Origin: Phoronis australis
Taxonomy: Eukaryota; Phoronida; Phoronidae
Assembly (NCBI GenBank): GCA_002633005.1
Contig: NMRA01000511.1
Location: 216,084-280,083 of the forward strand
Direction of reading: 5' to 3'
Length of the DNA stretch: 64,000 bases
The translations under genes and the position numbers were made by a program. Positions within the stretch are counted from its first letter, which is position 1. Every line of letters begins with the position of its first letter. Below, piece by piece: positions 26,401 to 34,496 of this stretch. The notes beneath the pieces were generated by a model that had not been told where the DNA came from, searched no databases, and saw nothing but the letters and a program-made list of their open reading frames with translations.

Positions 26401-29263
26401 AGTAGTGAGAAGGTATTTTTGTCCAGCTTATTTATCTATAAAACGAACTTTATGAAGCGCAGTTTGAGGACTGGGCATCATTCGTCAATGTCCGAAAAAG
26501 TTCCTGTGATTGCGTCCTCTAGTGGTTATTTTAGTGTTTTTTTATGTTAACCCAAGTGAAATTGTTTGACATAATGGTAAACTTCCGTGTGTTTTTGCAG
26601 CTTCCGATTATCTCGGTTTGCACGTATCGGCGACTGATGTTGCTCTTGTTATGCGCCCACGTATATAGTTGTCAATGCGAATTGCCGTCATCACTGTCTG
26701 AGTTTCTGGGCATCCAGCATCCGCTGTTGTATCTTTTAAAGCATTGTAGGGTCATTATGAATTTTGGGATATGTATTCCTATGAACCTGATGGCAGACAA
26801 CGGCGAGTGTCGAACCAATCCGAATATCGCTCTGCTCCCTAGCGGTAATTTCTTTTTCTTACTTTCACGTCTGTTTCTTTGAAAGTTCTTTGTGGATTTT
26901 CATGAGCTTTGGCAAATAGATTCCCATTAAGGGACGACAACTCCTTTACATTTTGTACAGATTCAAAATATTGTTTACCATCTGGAATCCATTTGTACAT
27001 TTTTGACGTTCGCCTGTCTATGTGCCAAACTACTCAAAGATTGGTAATGATAATTAGTACATGTAGGTGTGTTACTGATGAAAATACTGCAAAAGGCGTG
27101 GAGTTTCAACATCTAGTTGCGATTTTTTTGCGACTATGACGTTAACACCTCACTCCTGACTTCTTTGAAGAATGCTCTTCATCTTTTTCTGGTTTCCTAT
27201 AATTGTGCCTACTGCCCACGACGTTTAGCACGGCTGACAACGGCTGTGCCCCCTAGTGGCAATTTATTTTTTGCGTGCCTCGGTACCTTCAGATATTCTT
27301 TATCAGTTTTCCTTCAAATTTTGTAATTGTATTTCTTTTAGAAAGGTGACAGCATCTTTCCATTCTGGGTTGAATTTGACGCATTTTACGTTAGGAGTCA
27401 TTTGAATTATTTTCAACGCTCTTTATTTTGTCAGTCTGCTTATCGGTGTGCACCAAACCGCTCAAAGGATCAGCTTTAAAATTCCCAGATATGTTCCTGC
27501 TGCCAAATATACAACCGGTGTGGTTTTCAGAGGGGTCCTTCTTCTGTGGTGAGGAGTTTTGCATCTGTGGCTGTTTTTGAGCCGCTCACAATGTCACACT
27601 TAAGCAAGTGCATTCTATCTATGTTGACAACAGATAGACAGATCCGACTACCGTTGTATATCCTAGCGGCAGTTTCTACATATGTACCTTTGCATCTGTA
27701 TCAATGGATTTTGTATTTTCAGTTCTGTATTTCAGAGACGTCGACGACTCTCCAATTACGGATGGGTTCAACCATTTATATTGTCATTTTATAAAACTAA
27801 AAACAACCATGGAAGCTTTTATTTAGTCTGGTGGTATATCAATATCGTGATAAATACAGCCAGTCACTTTTAAAGCCAAGTTGAGAATGGTAATGGTTGT
27901 TTTGAAAGTGTGACTTTCAACTGAGTTTTTCGGCTATGATAAAAAATATATAGTTTGATTTTAGTTGGTCGATTCCTATATTGTTTGCTCGAAAGGTCAT
28001 TTTAAAAACGTACCAAATGTAATCATAATTTAGCGACAGTGATTTCGTCAGGAGGTGGTGGTCGTGGTAGCGGACGCACGTAGTTTGAGAATGGCAAACT
28101 GCATTTAGGTTTGTTAGCCGGCATCCCATTTGTCAATAAATTACAGGCTGGTCTAATCACCTAGCATTGAACCAGTTTAATGTTGGTCTATGAGCTTTGG
28201 CGTACTTTTCTTTTACAGAGTTTGGATGGCTAGTGACCACCTTAGCAATGTTTGGCAAGTTGACAAGCACCGTCCTCTTCGCAACTATTTTCCTCTATAC
28301 CCCAGAAATGTATCCAACCGCATTTAGATCAATTGCTATGGGGACAGCTTCCACGGCTGGCAGAGTCGGCGTCATTGTTGCGCCATACATTGTTATCACG
28401 GTAAGATATGCACCTGTTCACCATAAAATGTTTCCAAAAATATGTAATTAGACTTTATACCGCAAAACGACTACTCCATGGTCGGTTTACCAGTGGAAGT
28501 GTAATATTACAGAATATTGACTCAGGGATGAGATTAAAAAATTGTTAAAAGGATGAACAGGACGTGCATACCTACATGTACACAGACTCATGTTTTCATT
28601 TGCCGGACTTGCAGGGAAAGATATACTTCCGGGAACTTCCTTTGATTATTTTTGGATTGGTATCACTAGTTGTGGCCGGGACAACGTTCTTACTTCCCGA
28701 AACAGGGTCTACTTCTTTACCAGATACTTTAGAGGACTTCAAGAATCTAAAGAAGCAAAGAATAACCTGCATCCGGTGAGCTTAATTAATTATGTCTGAT
28801 GACAGGTTAATTAAACTTTCTTTGTCTTAAATGTTTCATTTTTTAAAGAATGATTTCGGGGATCAAACAAAAAGTGTGTTACCTGGAACAATAATACTTC
28901 CTGTCCACCAGCTTCTAATGGAACCTGAAGTTGGCTGTGTGTCGTAAATTAACTGTCTACCTTTTCCTCTGTCACATACGTATGTTGGTGTATATGCTAC
29001 TTCTTGCCCTTCTAGTGATGCTTATACCCATTTCTGTTTCTCAAACGAAGTGTATGTAAACAGTTGTCGATATGGATAGAAAGCTTATTTGACTTGACAT
29101 GGTCTCGCACTCCAGTCTTTCGTTATGTTGTCACGAAAGTTCAGAACTTAACGTGCGTACATGAATTTCACCGCACGTTTGATTTTCTAGTTTCAGAAAA
29201 AGAGCAGGAGCGTCCGATAGTCCTGAGGAGCTAAAGAATTTGGAGGCAGAGAAGGCCATTTGA
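2610..29263 (+). CDS. SLC22-family organic ion/zwitterion transporter, complete ten-exon gene
   Basis: Ten exons (2610-3044, 17956-18059, 18887-19041, 21753-21924, 22291-22444, 23158-23234, 24274-24491, 28219-28400, 28615-28775, 29191-29263) join in one frame to 576 residues plus TGA, the usual SLC22 length. Seen in the sequence: an N-terminal membrane segment and a large glycosylated first extracellular loop (residues 1-145), WDLVC (146-150), the MFS loop SDRFGRKR (178-185), TPESPRW (291-297), a second MFS loop RLGRR in exon 7, and LLPET (525-529). These are SLC22 family signatures. Family knowledge: these proteins have 12 membrane spans and move organic cations, anions or carnitine across the plasma membrane. 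Arg487 (in TAGRVG) sits where organic-anion and carnitine (OCTN) members have Arg and cation transporters have Asp. I infer an anion or zwitterion substrate; the subtype is unproven. Confidence 0.93.
4615..5171. repeat. Long dispersed repeat, copy 2
   Basis: Partner of 163-748. The two copies straddle transporter exon 1 (2610-3044). Either an old segmental duplication of the 5' flank or two copies of a mobile repeat; no terminal structure was recognised. Confidence 0.65.
7354..7407 (+). repeat. GT/GC microsatellite
   Basis: GTGTGT tract with GTGCGT interruptions, 54 bp, in transporter intron 1. A potential Z-DNA former. Confidence 0.95.
7924..8092 (+). repeat. GTCGG-rich repeat family, copy A
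   Basis: It starts ATCACGAATTTTTGTCCGAC and continues with many overlapping GGTCGG/CCGACC words with varying spacers, ending in CTCGGTCGGCAATAA. It matches copy B (15264-15466, reverse) and, weakly, copy C (46858-46960). Confidence 0.7.
8433..8491 (+). repeat. Uninterrupted run of 59 guanines
   Basis: A pure G tract bounded by GGGAGA on the left and CACAGGCCGCC on the right, in transporter intron 1. It can form G-quadruplexes, and its length may be inexact because such runs are hard to sequence. Confidence 0.95.
9329..9430 (+). repeat. 36-bp minisatellite, three copies
   Basis: TCTGCGCGTGC recurs at 9331, 9367 and 9403 within a 36-bp unit (CGACAAGTGTACACAGGCAC). Because 36 is a multiple of three, both strands stay open through it as a repeated dodecapeptide; this is a product of periodicity. 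Confidence 0.8.
9988..10121 (+). mobile_element. Short non-autonomous hAT-like element, degenerate copy
   Basis: It starts CAGGGGCGGATCCAGGATTTTG and contains the GGGCATGGCCCCCTTG core; its right end TAAATCTCTCACTG is a decayed form of the family terminus. No clear duplication flanks it. Confidence 0.6.
11016..11147 (+). pseudogene. THAP-domain N-terminal fragment 1
   Basis: A 43-codon frame between stops with KCCVVGCNTGV followed by FYKLDKF. C-x-V-x-G-C-N is the start of many THAP zinc fingers. There is no ATG, no later C-x2-H and the frame stops early, so it is a fragment or decayed exon. Confidence 0.4.
11308..11723 (+). repeat. 154-bp tandem repeat, about 2.7 copies
   Basis: CATTCTTTCCA recurs at 11325, 11480 and 11634. 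The stretch from GTAAAGAATCGTTATCAG to CCGACATTATAA (about 65 bases) is identical between units 1 and 2, so the array is young or homogenised. Reading frames through it are broken; no coding claim. Confidence 0.8.
12533..12688 (+). mobile_element. Short non-autonomous hAT-like element, copy
   Basis: It starts CAGGGGCAGATCCAGGATT and ends TAAGTCCTCCACTG, with the GGGGGCCATGGCCCCCTTGG core before the right end. Same family as 9988 and 14430. No target-site duplication recognised. Confidence 0.65.
12962..13069 (+). pseudogene. THAP-domain N-terminal fragment 2
   Basis: A 35-codon frame with CVFSCCNKRG, IKLDKYP and RWRSWILEL, matching in order the THAP Cys pair, the F/L-x-P region and the Trp helix. 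It shares KLDK with the fragment at 11016, so the two may come from one source family. No C-x2-H follows; stops bound it on both sides. Confidence 0.42.
13690..14092. mobile_element. Foldback (MITE-like) element with about 80-bp inverted ends
   Basis: The left end GGGCCCGGTCTCCAATCTTT is matched in reverse at the right end (GAGACCGGGCCC at 14081-14092). Similarity runs inward through ACTCGAAATT and TTTTGGCAATT-like text. 403 bp, no coding capacity; the interior is rich in TTCGAGTT/AACTCGAA palindromes. No convincing target-site duplication. Confidence 0.75.
14430..14606 (-). mobile_element. Short non-autonomous hAT-like element, copy with 5-bp duplication
   Basis: It begins CAGTGGCGGATTTAGG and ends CCTGGATCCGCTCCTG, so the termini are inverted, and it is flanked by direct AGCCT (14425-14429, 14607-14611). 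177 bp. Relative to the copies at 9988 and 12533 it is inserted in reverse, with the same GGGGCATGGCCCCCTTG core. Confidence 0.75.
15264..15466 (-). repeat. GTCGG-rich repeat family, copy B
   Basis: About 200 bases of GTCGGCT units (for example GGTCGGCTGATGGTCGG) ending with GTCGGACAAAAATTCGTGAT, the exact reverse complement of the copy A terminus. The terminus is conserved while the interior differs in unit number. Confidence 0.7.
15970..16467 (+). CDS. THAP-like zinc-finger reading frame inside transporter intron 1
   Basis: A 165-residue frame from an ATG at 15970. Residues about 20-100 resemble a THAP DNA-binding domain: Cys pair CRYIAGIVPAC, SFFRLPPEAK (the F-x-x-P core), a Trp in MLRKWLAVVK, and VCGRHF in the position of the usual C-x2-H-F. 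A D-x-x-I-P motif follows, where THAP domains have AVPTIF. The first Cys pair is spaced C-x9-C rather than C-x2-4-C, so the zinc site may be altered. The frame ends at TAA with no partner domain. It could be a first exon, a transposon-derived fragment or an old pseudogene. It is on the same strand as the host gene. Confidence 0.5.
   Translation: MSRSPVGKMRNYASTSVVRLQSECRYIAGIVPACPKYEAANKAGISFFRLPPEAKMLRKWLAVVKNERYAVNSKYEAVKHLRVCGRHFVDCPYVQLPVHVHGASLVFLDQCIPVETDNLRNFTIRPTTYSSDELLTKSGLAPGELPCACRRLLLCVLFQNELFSS
17956..18059 (+). CDS. SLC22-like transporter exon 2
   Basis: Acceptor TTACAG, donor GTAAAC, 104 nt, phase 0 in and 2 out. It codes WDLVCGKEW followed by TM2 and SDR. The exon 1 end (TIVTE) and this start (WDLVC) meet exactly as in the family, so no exon is missing in the 14.9-kb intron between them. 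Confidence 0.93.
18887..19041 (+). CDS. SLC22-like transporter exon 3
   Basis: Acceptor TTTCAG, donor GTGAGT, 155 nt, phase 2 in and 1 out. The first base completes Arg180, giving DRFGRKR, the conserved MFS loop. Then come TM3 and TM4 with an SASGNYAAAFVLG stretch. Confidence 0.93.
21418..21430 (-). promoter_or_regulatory. DR1 nuclear-receptor motif in transporter intron 3
   Basis: TGACCTCTGACCT is AGGTCA-G-AGGTCA on the minus strand, a perfect direct repeat with one-base spacer, the class bound by HNF4 and RXR heterodimers. Vertebrate SLC22 genes are known targets of such receptors. Function here is inferred. Confidence 0.4.
21753..21924 (+). CDS. SLC22-like transporter exon 4
   Basis: Acceptor GTTGCAG, donor GTTTGT (a weaker but valid GT donor). 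172 nt, phase 1 in and 1-base-short out. It codes LELVGVKYRG followed by two membrane spans (TM5-TM6). The last two bases TG combine with G of exon 5 to make Trp289, giving YAWLTPESPRW, the expected family junction. That fixes this donor although the reading frame stays open for some distance beyond it. Confidence 0.9.
22291..22444 (+). CDS. SLC22-like transporter exon 5 (intracellular loop)
   Basis: Acceptor ATATCAG, donor GTGAGT, 154 nt. It codes LTPESPRWLLQRHR and a charged helix ending EEKKV, the large cytoplasmic loop between TM6 and TM7. PESPRW is a strong SLC22 signature. Confidence 0.94.
23158..23234 (+). CDS. SLC22-like transporter exon 6
   Basis: A short 77-nt exon: acceptor CTTTCAG, donor GTAAGT. 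It codes SNTKLLISLLKSRTTVLYT and the start of TM7, ending in a split Trp codon that exon 7 completes. Too short for a simple ORF search, but frame and family alignment both require it. Confidence 0.9.
23883..24227. mobile_element. Foldback (MITE-like) element in transporter intron 6
   Basis: The first about 75 bases (from GAAGAAAACAACA through GACATGTTTCGGTGTC to CCATCCTCAGAAG) recur in reverse complement at the right end, with only a few mismatches. 345 bp, non-coding interior. AATA appears on both outer flanks and could be a 4-bp duplication, though it is low-complexity. Confidence 0.8.
24274..24491 (+). CDS. SLC22-like transporter exon 7
   Basis: Acceptor TTCCAG, donor GTAAAT, 218 nt. It codes WFCANLLFYGLSYNTSNLVG, TM7-TM8 and the cytoplasmic MFS loop SRLGRRGTT, then TM9, ending PIPK plus the first base of Glu439. 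Confidence 0.93.
24509..24775 (+). repeat. Trinucleotide-rich segment (GGT/GGA, GTC/GTT)
   Basis: GGTGGAGGTGGAGG near 24520-24540 and GGTGGTGGTGGTGGC then GTCGTCGTCGTAGTAG near 24709-24775, at the start of transporter intron 7. Simple-sequence; the Thr/Pro/Val-rich ORFs here are artefacts. Confidence 0.85.
26500..27720 (+). repeat. Degenerate ~410-bp tandem repeat in transporter intron 7
   Basis: CTAGYGGYWATTT-type words recur at about 26518, 26838, 27253 and 27663, preceded by GACAACGGC or GACAACAG. A second landmark (TGTGCCAAACTACTCAAAG, GTGCACCAAACCGCTCAAAG) recurs about 410 bp apart. Strongly diverged. Confidence 0.5.
27246..27261 (-). promoter_or_regulatory. CTCF-like motif, reverse
   Basis: GTGCCCCCTAGTGGCA reads TGCCACTAGGGGGCAC on the minus strand, a close CTCF consensus match. 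It lies in transporter intron 7 within a degenerate tandem repeat. Confidence 0.4.
28219..28400 (+). CDS. SLC22-like transporter exon 8 (carries Arg487)
   Basis: Acceptor TTTTACAG, donor GTAAGA, 182 nt, phase 0 out. It codes EFGWLVTTLAMFGKL, the LYTPEMYPTAFR motif and ASTAGRVGVIVAPYI (TM10-TM11). The motif order matches the OAT/OCTN branch. Arg487 lies at the position that separates anion/carnitine carriers from Asp-bearing cation carriers. Confidence 0.93.
28615..28775 (+). CDS. SLC22-like transporter exon 9
   Basis: Acceptor CTTGCAG, donor GTGAGC, 161 nt. It codes GKIYFRELP, TM12 and the C-terminal LLPETGSTSLPDTLEDF motif, typical of the family end. Confidence 0.92.
29191..29263 (+). CDS. 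SLC22-like transporter exon 10 (C-terminal tail and stop)
   Basis: Acceptor TTTTCTAG gives a start at 29191. An alternative TTTCAG acceptor six bases downstream keeps the frame and removes two residues. It codes a polar tail ending LEAEKAI and TGA at 29261-29263. An ATTAAA poly(A)-signal variant follows at about 29267; no AATAAA is seen close by. Confidence 0.8.
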
Positions 29264-32200
29264 CGATTAAAGATTGAAACTTGACGTTTTTCATTTGGTC
29301 ATTATATAAGCCGTGCTATATTTTTGTTCCATCGGTTTTGGTTTATTTTGTACAATGGCATTTTAAATCACAAGCTATTCCAATACATTATGGTGACTTA
29401 GATATCTGGCCACAGCCATTTACTTTCGAGGTGACAATAATGATGCCTATTAAAATTAGTGTTGACCTGTTGGTGCTGTGTGTGGTATCGATGACCTAAA
29501 TTGATGAATACTGAATTGTTTTGTTACAACATGTATATATAACTTGTCCACTCGCACTTACCGGTAGAGAGTGTGCCGGTGCTATGTCAACCAACACAAG
29601 AGTGCTGTTACAGATTACTTTATGGCCACATATCTGAAACAGCTTATGGGCTTCACAATGGATTGTGGGAAATTGTCCAATTGCAACAGAACCGATCGGT
29701 CAGCTCTGGTCATATTCTGTAGCTAAGGGTCCAGCGAAAACCAGGAAGCTGTGAGCCTATATCCTGATAGTAACGTTACATGGCTGCGTTACACAGAGGT
29801 ATCATACTCGCATACAAAGCTACTGGGACCTTAAGCTTATCTCGTGTTCTCACGAGTTTGTTGCCTCTGAGAGTAGCAGCCCATGCTTTCTCATTCAACT
29901 TTTCACTGCATAACTCGTCAGTCCACTGTCGTCAGTCCACTGTCGTCAGACTCCATTTGGTCCCTATCACAAGTCCATGCTTGCACAAAAGTCACCAATC
30001 GGAAACGAAATCGCTTTGTTTGTGGGTGCGAATACAACGAGCTAAGCAAAGTAACGGGTAGCAAATTGTTTGCCGAGGCAAAATAACAACACTATTACGA
30101 TCCCCATAAGTGTTTCCTGCATATTTTGTGGCTTTTCTTCGCTAAATGCGACCCAAATATGTAAACGTGTGAAAACGGGACCACATCTTATTCACATGAC
30201 TCCATCTAGCGTCATTGTGTTTGCGTAGTACCCCTATACAATGTACGTCACAACCCACCGTCAATATGTGAATTGTTGAACTCCCCAGTTTTCAAGACAA
30301 ATCTACTGATAGGGACGGACGGTAAATCCGTTTTATCCAATCCTACACTAATACATTGGAGAGACTAGAGAAACAACGTACGATCAGCATTTTAAGCCTT
30401 TATCACCGTTGCGACTAAATCGCGCAGTTCGAGTTCGTGCAGGGCTTAGAATTTTCCACGGAAACGCGGATTTCCGCTTTTTTCAAATGTTCTGTCCGCG
30501 TATTTTATTATATTTCCGCATAAAAAAATCTGATTTGATATAGAATTTCCGCGGCAAATTTCTTAACGCGGCGTTGCCGACGACTTTCACCTTAAAAAGT
30601 GGAAGTTGCTCTTTATGTTTCTCAGGAATGTAAATTGTCAACATTGCCGGGGCACCCGGGATAGCGTGGTTTTCTTCAATGGTGTCTCGTGAGATTGTAA
30701 ACCGCGGTGACAAATACTATGACTCTGCAGCCAAAAATGTGTGGAGGTGGGATTGGACGGATGAGCTAAAAAGACGCAGACGCACGTTTCTGGAGGTGGT
30801 ACTTTTTTTTAGTCCTCCCGATGTTTTGTCGGCAAAAGGTCCACATCAACAAAAATTCGAGCCCCCCCATTTTCAAGGCTGGGTGCCCGCATGTTTTGGG
30901 GTCGTAATATTTTCCACTTTTTTGTCACGGGTCATTCCAAGCCCTGTTCGTGACAGTCAAACCAAGTCGGTCAAACGCCACGGTCACATGACGTTAAACT
31001 TAACTGTATAAACAGCCTCCCGGACAACCGCCGGTTCCTCAATCCATATATTTGTCAAACCGATTCTACCACTTAAAGTTCCAAGCGACCCTAGAGGACA
31101 TGAATCACTGGACCTGGGTTTCTGTGTGAACTATTACTAGAGTTCAACTTAGTTTGCTAAAATGATGCCAAATCGGGTTTTGGCCTATTAACAGACACTA
31201 GAAACGACTTTCTCATCCAGTTTTCTGAAACAAAATAATCATCTGCAACCCTCGACAACCATATAAAGTTTAGAGGAAAATTTGAAAACTCAGTTCAAAG
31301 TCCGCTATACGTACAAACGTGACCTACGCTTTTAGCGAATTGCACGGAAACTATGGGAAAAGAACACCCAGTAAAGACTATAATATCAAGTAGGTAGTAT
31401 AAGTTTTATTTCATTACTGCCTCGTCGACACCAATGATTCATGAGCACGTGACGTAACGAGGATGAAATCATGACTTACGATTAAGTATCCGTTTTAAAT
31501 GTACAACCATAGACCTCTGATCAGGACATTTAATGCTCATTGTGTAATGTTGTGTTAGCATGCAGTATAAGGTATTTTAAGATAGAGGAATAGTATAGAC
31601 AGTAGATCATTCAATAGTAGGAATGGTATGAACAGTAGATCATTAAGTAATGGATAGTAGATATCATAGATAGTATCCTGTACACTTGTACATAGCGCAT
31701 GTTCTCGTAATAAAAGACACTGTAAGTTTGAATGAATCTCGTCTGACTTGTCACTATGCATTCATGGGCTCCATCGACAACATTAGAATCATAAAAGTTC
31801 TTGATTTGGAAAATTCGCAAATACACTTAGAATGTGGCAAGACCTTTATCGTATAACGTCGCTTTTGTGTTTGGTTAGTTGAAACACGATTCTTTAAAAT
31901 GCACTGAGCGAATTAAGACTAGCTCATGGCCCAATCTGACGTTCCGCACAACCGAACGGTGCGCAAAGATATGGCGTTTCTGTGCAACTTTGACGGCCTT
32001 GGAAAATTGGAAAGCAGAGACGTCCCTCGTCAGTTTGCTGTTACTACATCATCCAGAAACTCAAACTTTCCTGGTTTGAAACAGACTTTTCGCGGAGTTT
32101 CCTCGCAACTCCTGAGTTTTGCACTTTTCACAGTATCAACAACGAAGGCGGTCTAAACTCGTGACGCACAGGTTCGTTGAACAAAATAATAATTTTAAAC

Positions 32201-34414
32201 TTCTCGGCATCTTTCTCCGTAATAGTTATATGAAAGGCTAGGGTCATGTTGTAAGCGCTTAATATGAAGGGTCAATTGTTAAATTGGGAAGACTGGCAGT
32301 TAGGTCCGTCAAGTGGATCTCTGATTCCTTATTAGAGACAATAGATTCCATCATCTGGCTCTATCTACGCGATTGGTTCCATAACAAGCAATCAGCAAAA
32401 AAAGAATTACCTCATGGGTGCTATCCACGGCGCCCCATCCAAAGCCTGAACCTCTAAATGTGAAAGGATCTATAATGTCAAAAAAGACAATGGGTTAATA
32501 GCGTCTGTCAGGTTCTCAATTTTTCTCAAGTGAAAAAAAAATGGGAGAAAATGAAATAGAAGCAGCGAAGGGTGACTCTATTATGTTAACGCCCTTCTAA
32601 AAACTGTCTCTGGATAAATAGAGCTTTGCATTCCCTAATATTGTCATCTTGAATTTAAAAATCCAATGAAGTATAATGTTCTGCTAAAAGACAGTGTAGT
32701 TTCCAAAATCTATATGCTCTTCTAAAGATGTGATTTACAAAAGTTCTCGACCTTTTCGCAATACATCCATGAACGATTGGGGTCACATTTGCAAGTGTGC
32801 AATACAGTTTAAGCTATGGGGAGAGATAACAATAATAAATTTAATGTCCAGTACAAGCTGAAAATAGGATACGACATTACGGACTGCCAGTGGCTTGCTT
32901 TGCGGATTAGGCCAAATGAGAAGCCAAAGAATTTGATAACGGACATTTCCGTAGTTTAGTGTAAGACCAATAACACAGATTAGGGAAAATTTGACTAAAC
33001 AGATCTGTTTCACGATGTTCGCAGTCTGCACTGGCTTGATACTAATGATACGAGATCGTCGAAATCTTTGTAAAACTGTCAAAGAGACTTACCTTCGCCT
33101 CTTACATACACTGTATACACAAAGATCGGGTGATAATCTAGTCTAAACGAAGCTTCAAAATAAGTTTGAAAATCTGTCAATCATTAAAGCTTTCATAAGA
33201 AACACACCAGTTTATTTTGTGAAACCACAGCGCATCGTAAGCTGTTCTGCTACAAAAACTATAAATATTTCATGTCAAACAAAAATATTGTGAATTTCAT
33301 TAAAACGTATCTATTTCAATAGTTCAATCTAATTCGACAAAGCGCACAGTATTTGCTACTGTTTCAATGATGTCCTACATGTAACGCCCAGAGTAGAAAT
33401 ATAACAACTGCAATACAGAGCTGAACTAATTGAAAATCCAATAAATTAATTTAACGCTGCGTAATAGATATCGAAGAAGTTATCAAGAAACACGCATTTA
33501 CACTGAAGATAACAACGGCTTGAAATTGTGGTACTCGACAAAGTCAGTAAAATGCTCACCGATCCCTGTAAGGCCCTCCCCTGTTGTCGTGGCTTTTGAC
33601 ATTGACTCCTTTATGAGCGGACGGGACCTTAACAGAATTACGCTCTCCTCGCTAGCGACCAAGTTGACCCTTGGCTGCACCCCTACCATCACGTACGGCA
33701 ACCTCACGTTCCAAGTTTGAAACTGTTTTTTGCGCCCCTCGCTATCTCCACGGCGTTTGCGGGCACAATTATTTTGTGCCCCTGGGCGTGGGTCGGCCCT
33801 GAAAGACCAAGGAAAATTGCTCCTGGTTAACCTTTCGCATTGGGTCTAAAATGCTTGTGGCCGAGAAAGAATGTTAGTCCACCGTACTAAATCCGTAATG
33901 CGAAAGCCCTAAAAGAATTGGAAAATGCGTACACAAATTCCAGCCGTGGCTGCGCATGCCCGTGCATGTAAGTTAAGCTTGCCCGTGTGACCCAAGGTAC
34001 AAATCAATGCGAAGTCCTCGGCTGTGGCTGCCCGGCGAATGTGCCACACCCACTGACAATCGACGCAAAATACATTTCTGTCCCAGACGCCAAATATTGC
34101 CCCAGTTTGCACTTGACACAAAGGCCACTACACTGTATTTGCGCAGGTAAACTTTCATCACGCATGTAGCGTATTCAAGAAGTTGATTTTTTTACATGTT
34201 TGTCTCTTTACAAACGTCAAAGGATGAATTCAAGCGTACATTATATGCGGTGTGCGTGACGTTGGGTTGGCCCGCGATTGACACAGTCGGCTGGAAACTT
34301 GTAGGGTGCGCAAATACCGATGAGATGTTGTGTTTATCCGAAGTCTGATTCTTGATTTTCCACATAACGTTGAAGTTCTTCTCAGTACCATAAATACGCG
34401 AGACTTGAGCTAGA
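29264..34414. other. Intergenic interval between the two genes
   Basis: It contains the hAT-like element (30440-30946), a small imperfect repeat near 31580-31660 (AGTAGATCATT units) and a short GTCAGTCCACT triplication near 29917-29950. A hydrophobic minus-strand frame at 32783-33082 has no start context or partner exon I can support. Otherwise nothing seen. Confidence 0.5.
30440..30946. mobile_element. hAT-like element with 6-bp target-site duplication
   Basis: It starts CAGGGCTTAGAAT and ends ATTCCAAGCCCTG, inverted termini of the CAG...CTG hAT style, flanked by direct TTCGTG at 30434-30439 and 30947-30952. 507 bp. A stretch at about 30680-30800 is open on the + strand (GDKYYDSAAKNVWRWDW), perhaps a transposase remnant. 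The segment 30820-30895 is repeated in reverse at 52612-52690. Confidence 0.7.
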
Positions 34415-34496
34415 ATGGGGACTACGCTGAGAAATCTTGTCTACGTCATAGCAGCCCTGGTCAGCCTATCTGCGGGGCAGCAAACTCCGCAAACAG
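34415..34496 (+). CDS. LRP-like receptor exon 1 (signal peptide)
   Basis: The ATG at 34415 opens MGTTLRNLVYVIAALVSL followed by SAGQQTPQT, a clear signal peptide. The donor is GTGAGT at 34497, phase 1. The last G plus AT of the next exon at 43913 makes Asp, giving QTDYAF, so the 9.4-kb intron closes in frame. No TATA box was recognised upstream. Confidence 0.75.

Larger units (their letters stand above)
24776..28218. other. Transporter intron 7, residual sequence
   Basis: 3.7-kb intron. After the trinucleotide segment and around the ~410-bp degenerate repeats there is only AT-rich, stop-filled sequence (24776-26499, 27721-28218) with no recognised element. Introns 8 and 9 (28401-28614, 28776-29190) are likewise empty. 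Confidence 0.55.

Noticed and set aside
32783-33082. Hydrophobic minus-strand frame, receptor-like at first sight
   Set aside because: No ligand-binding or GPCR motif, no start context and no partner exons; AT-rich sequence readily gives hydrophobic frames.
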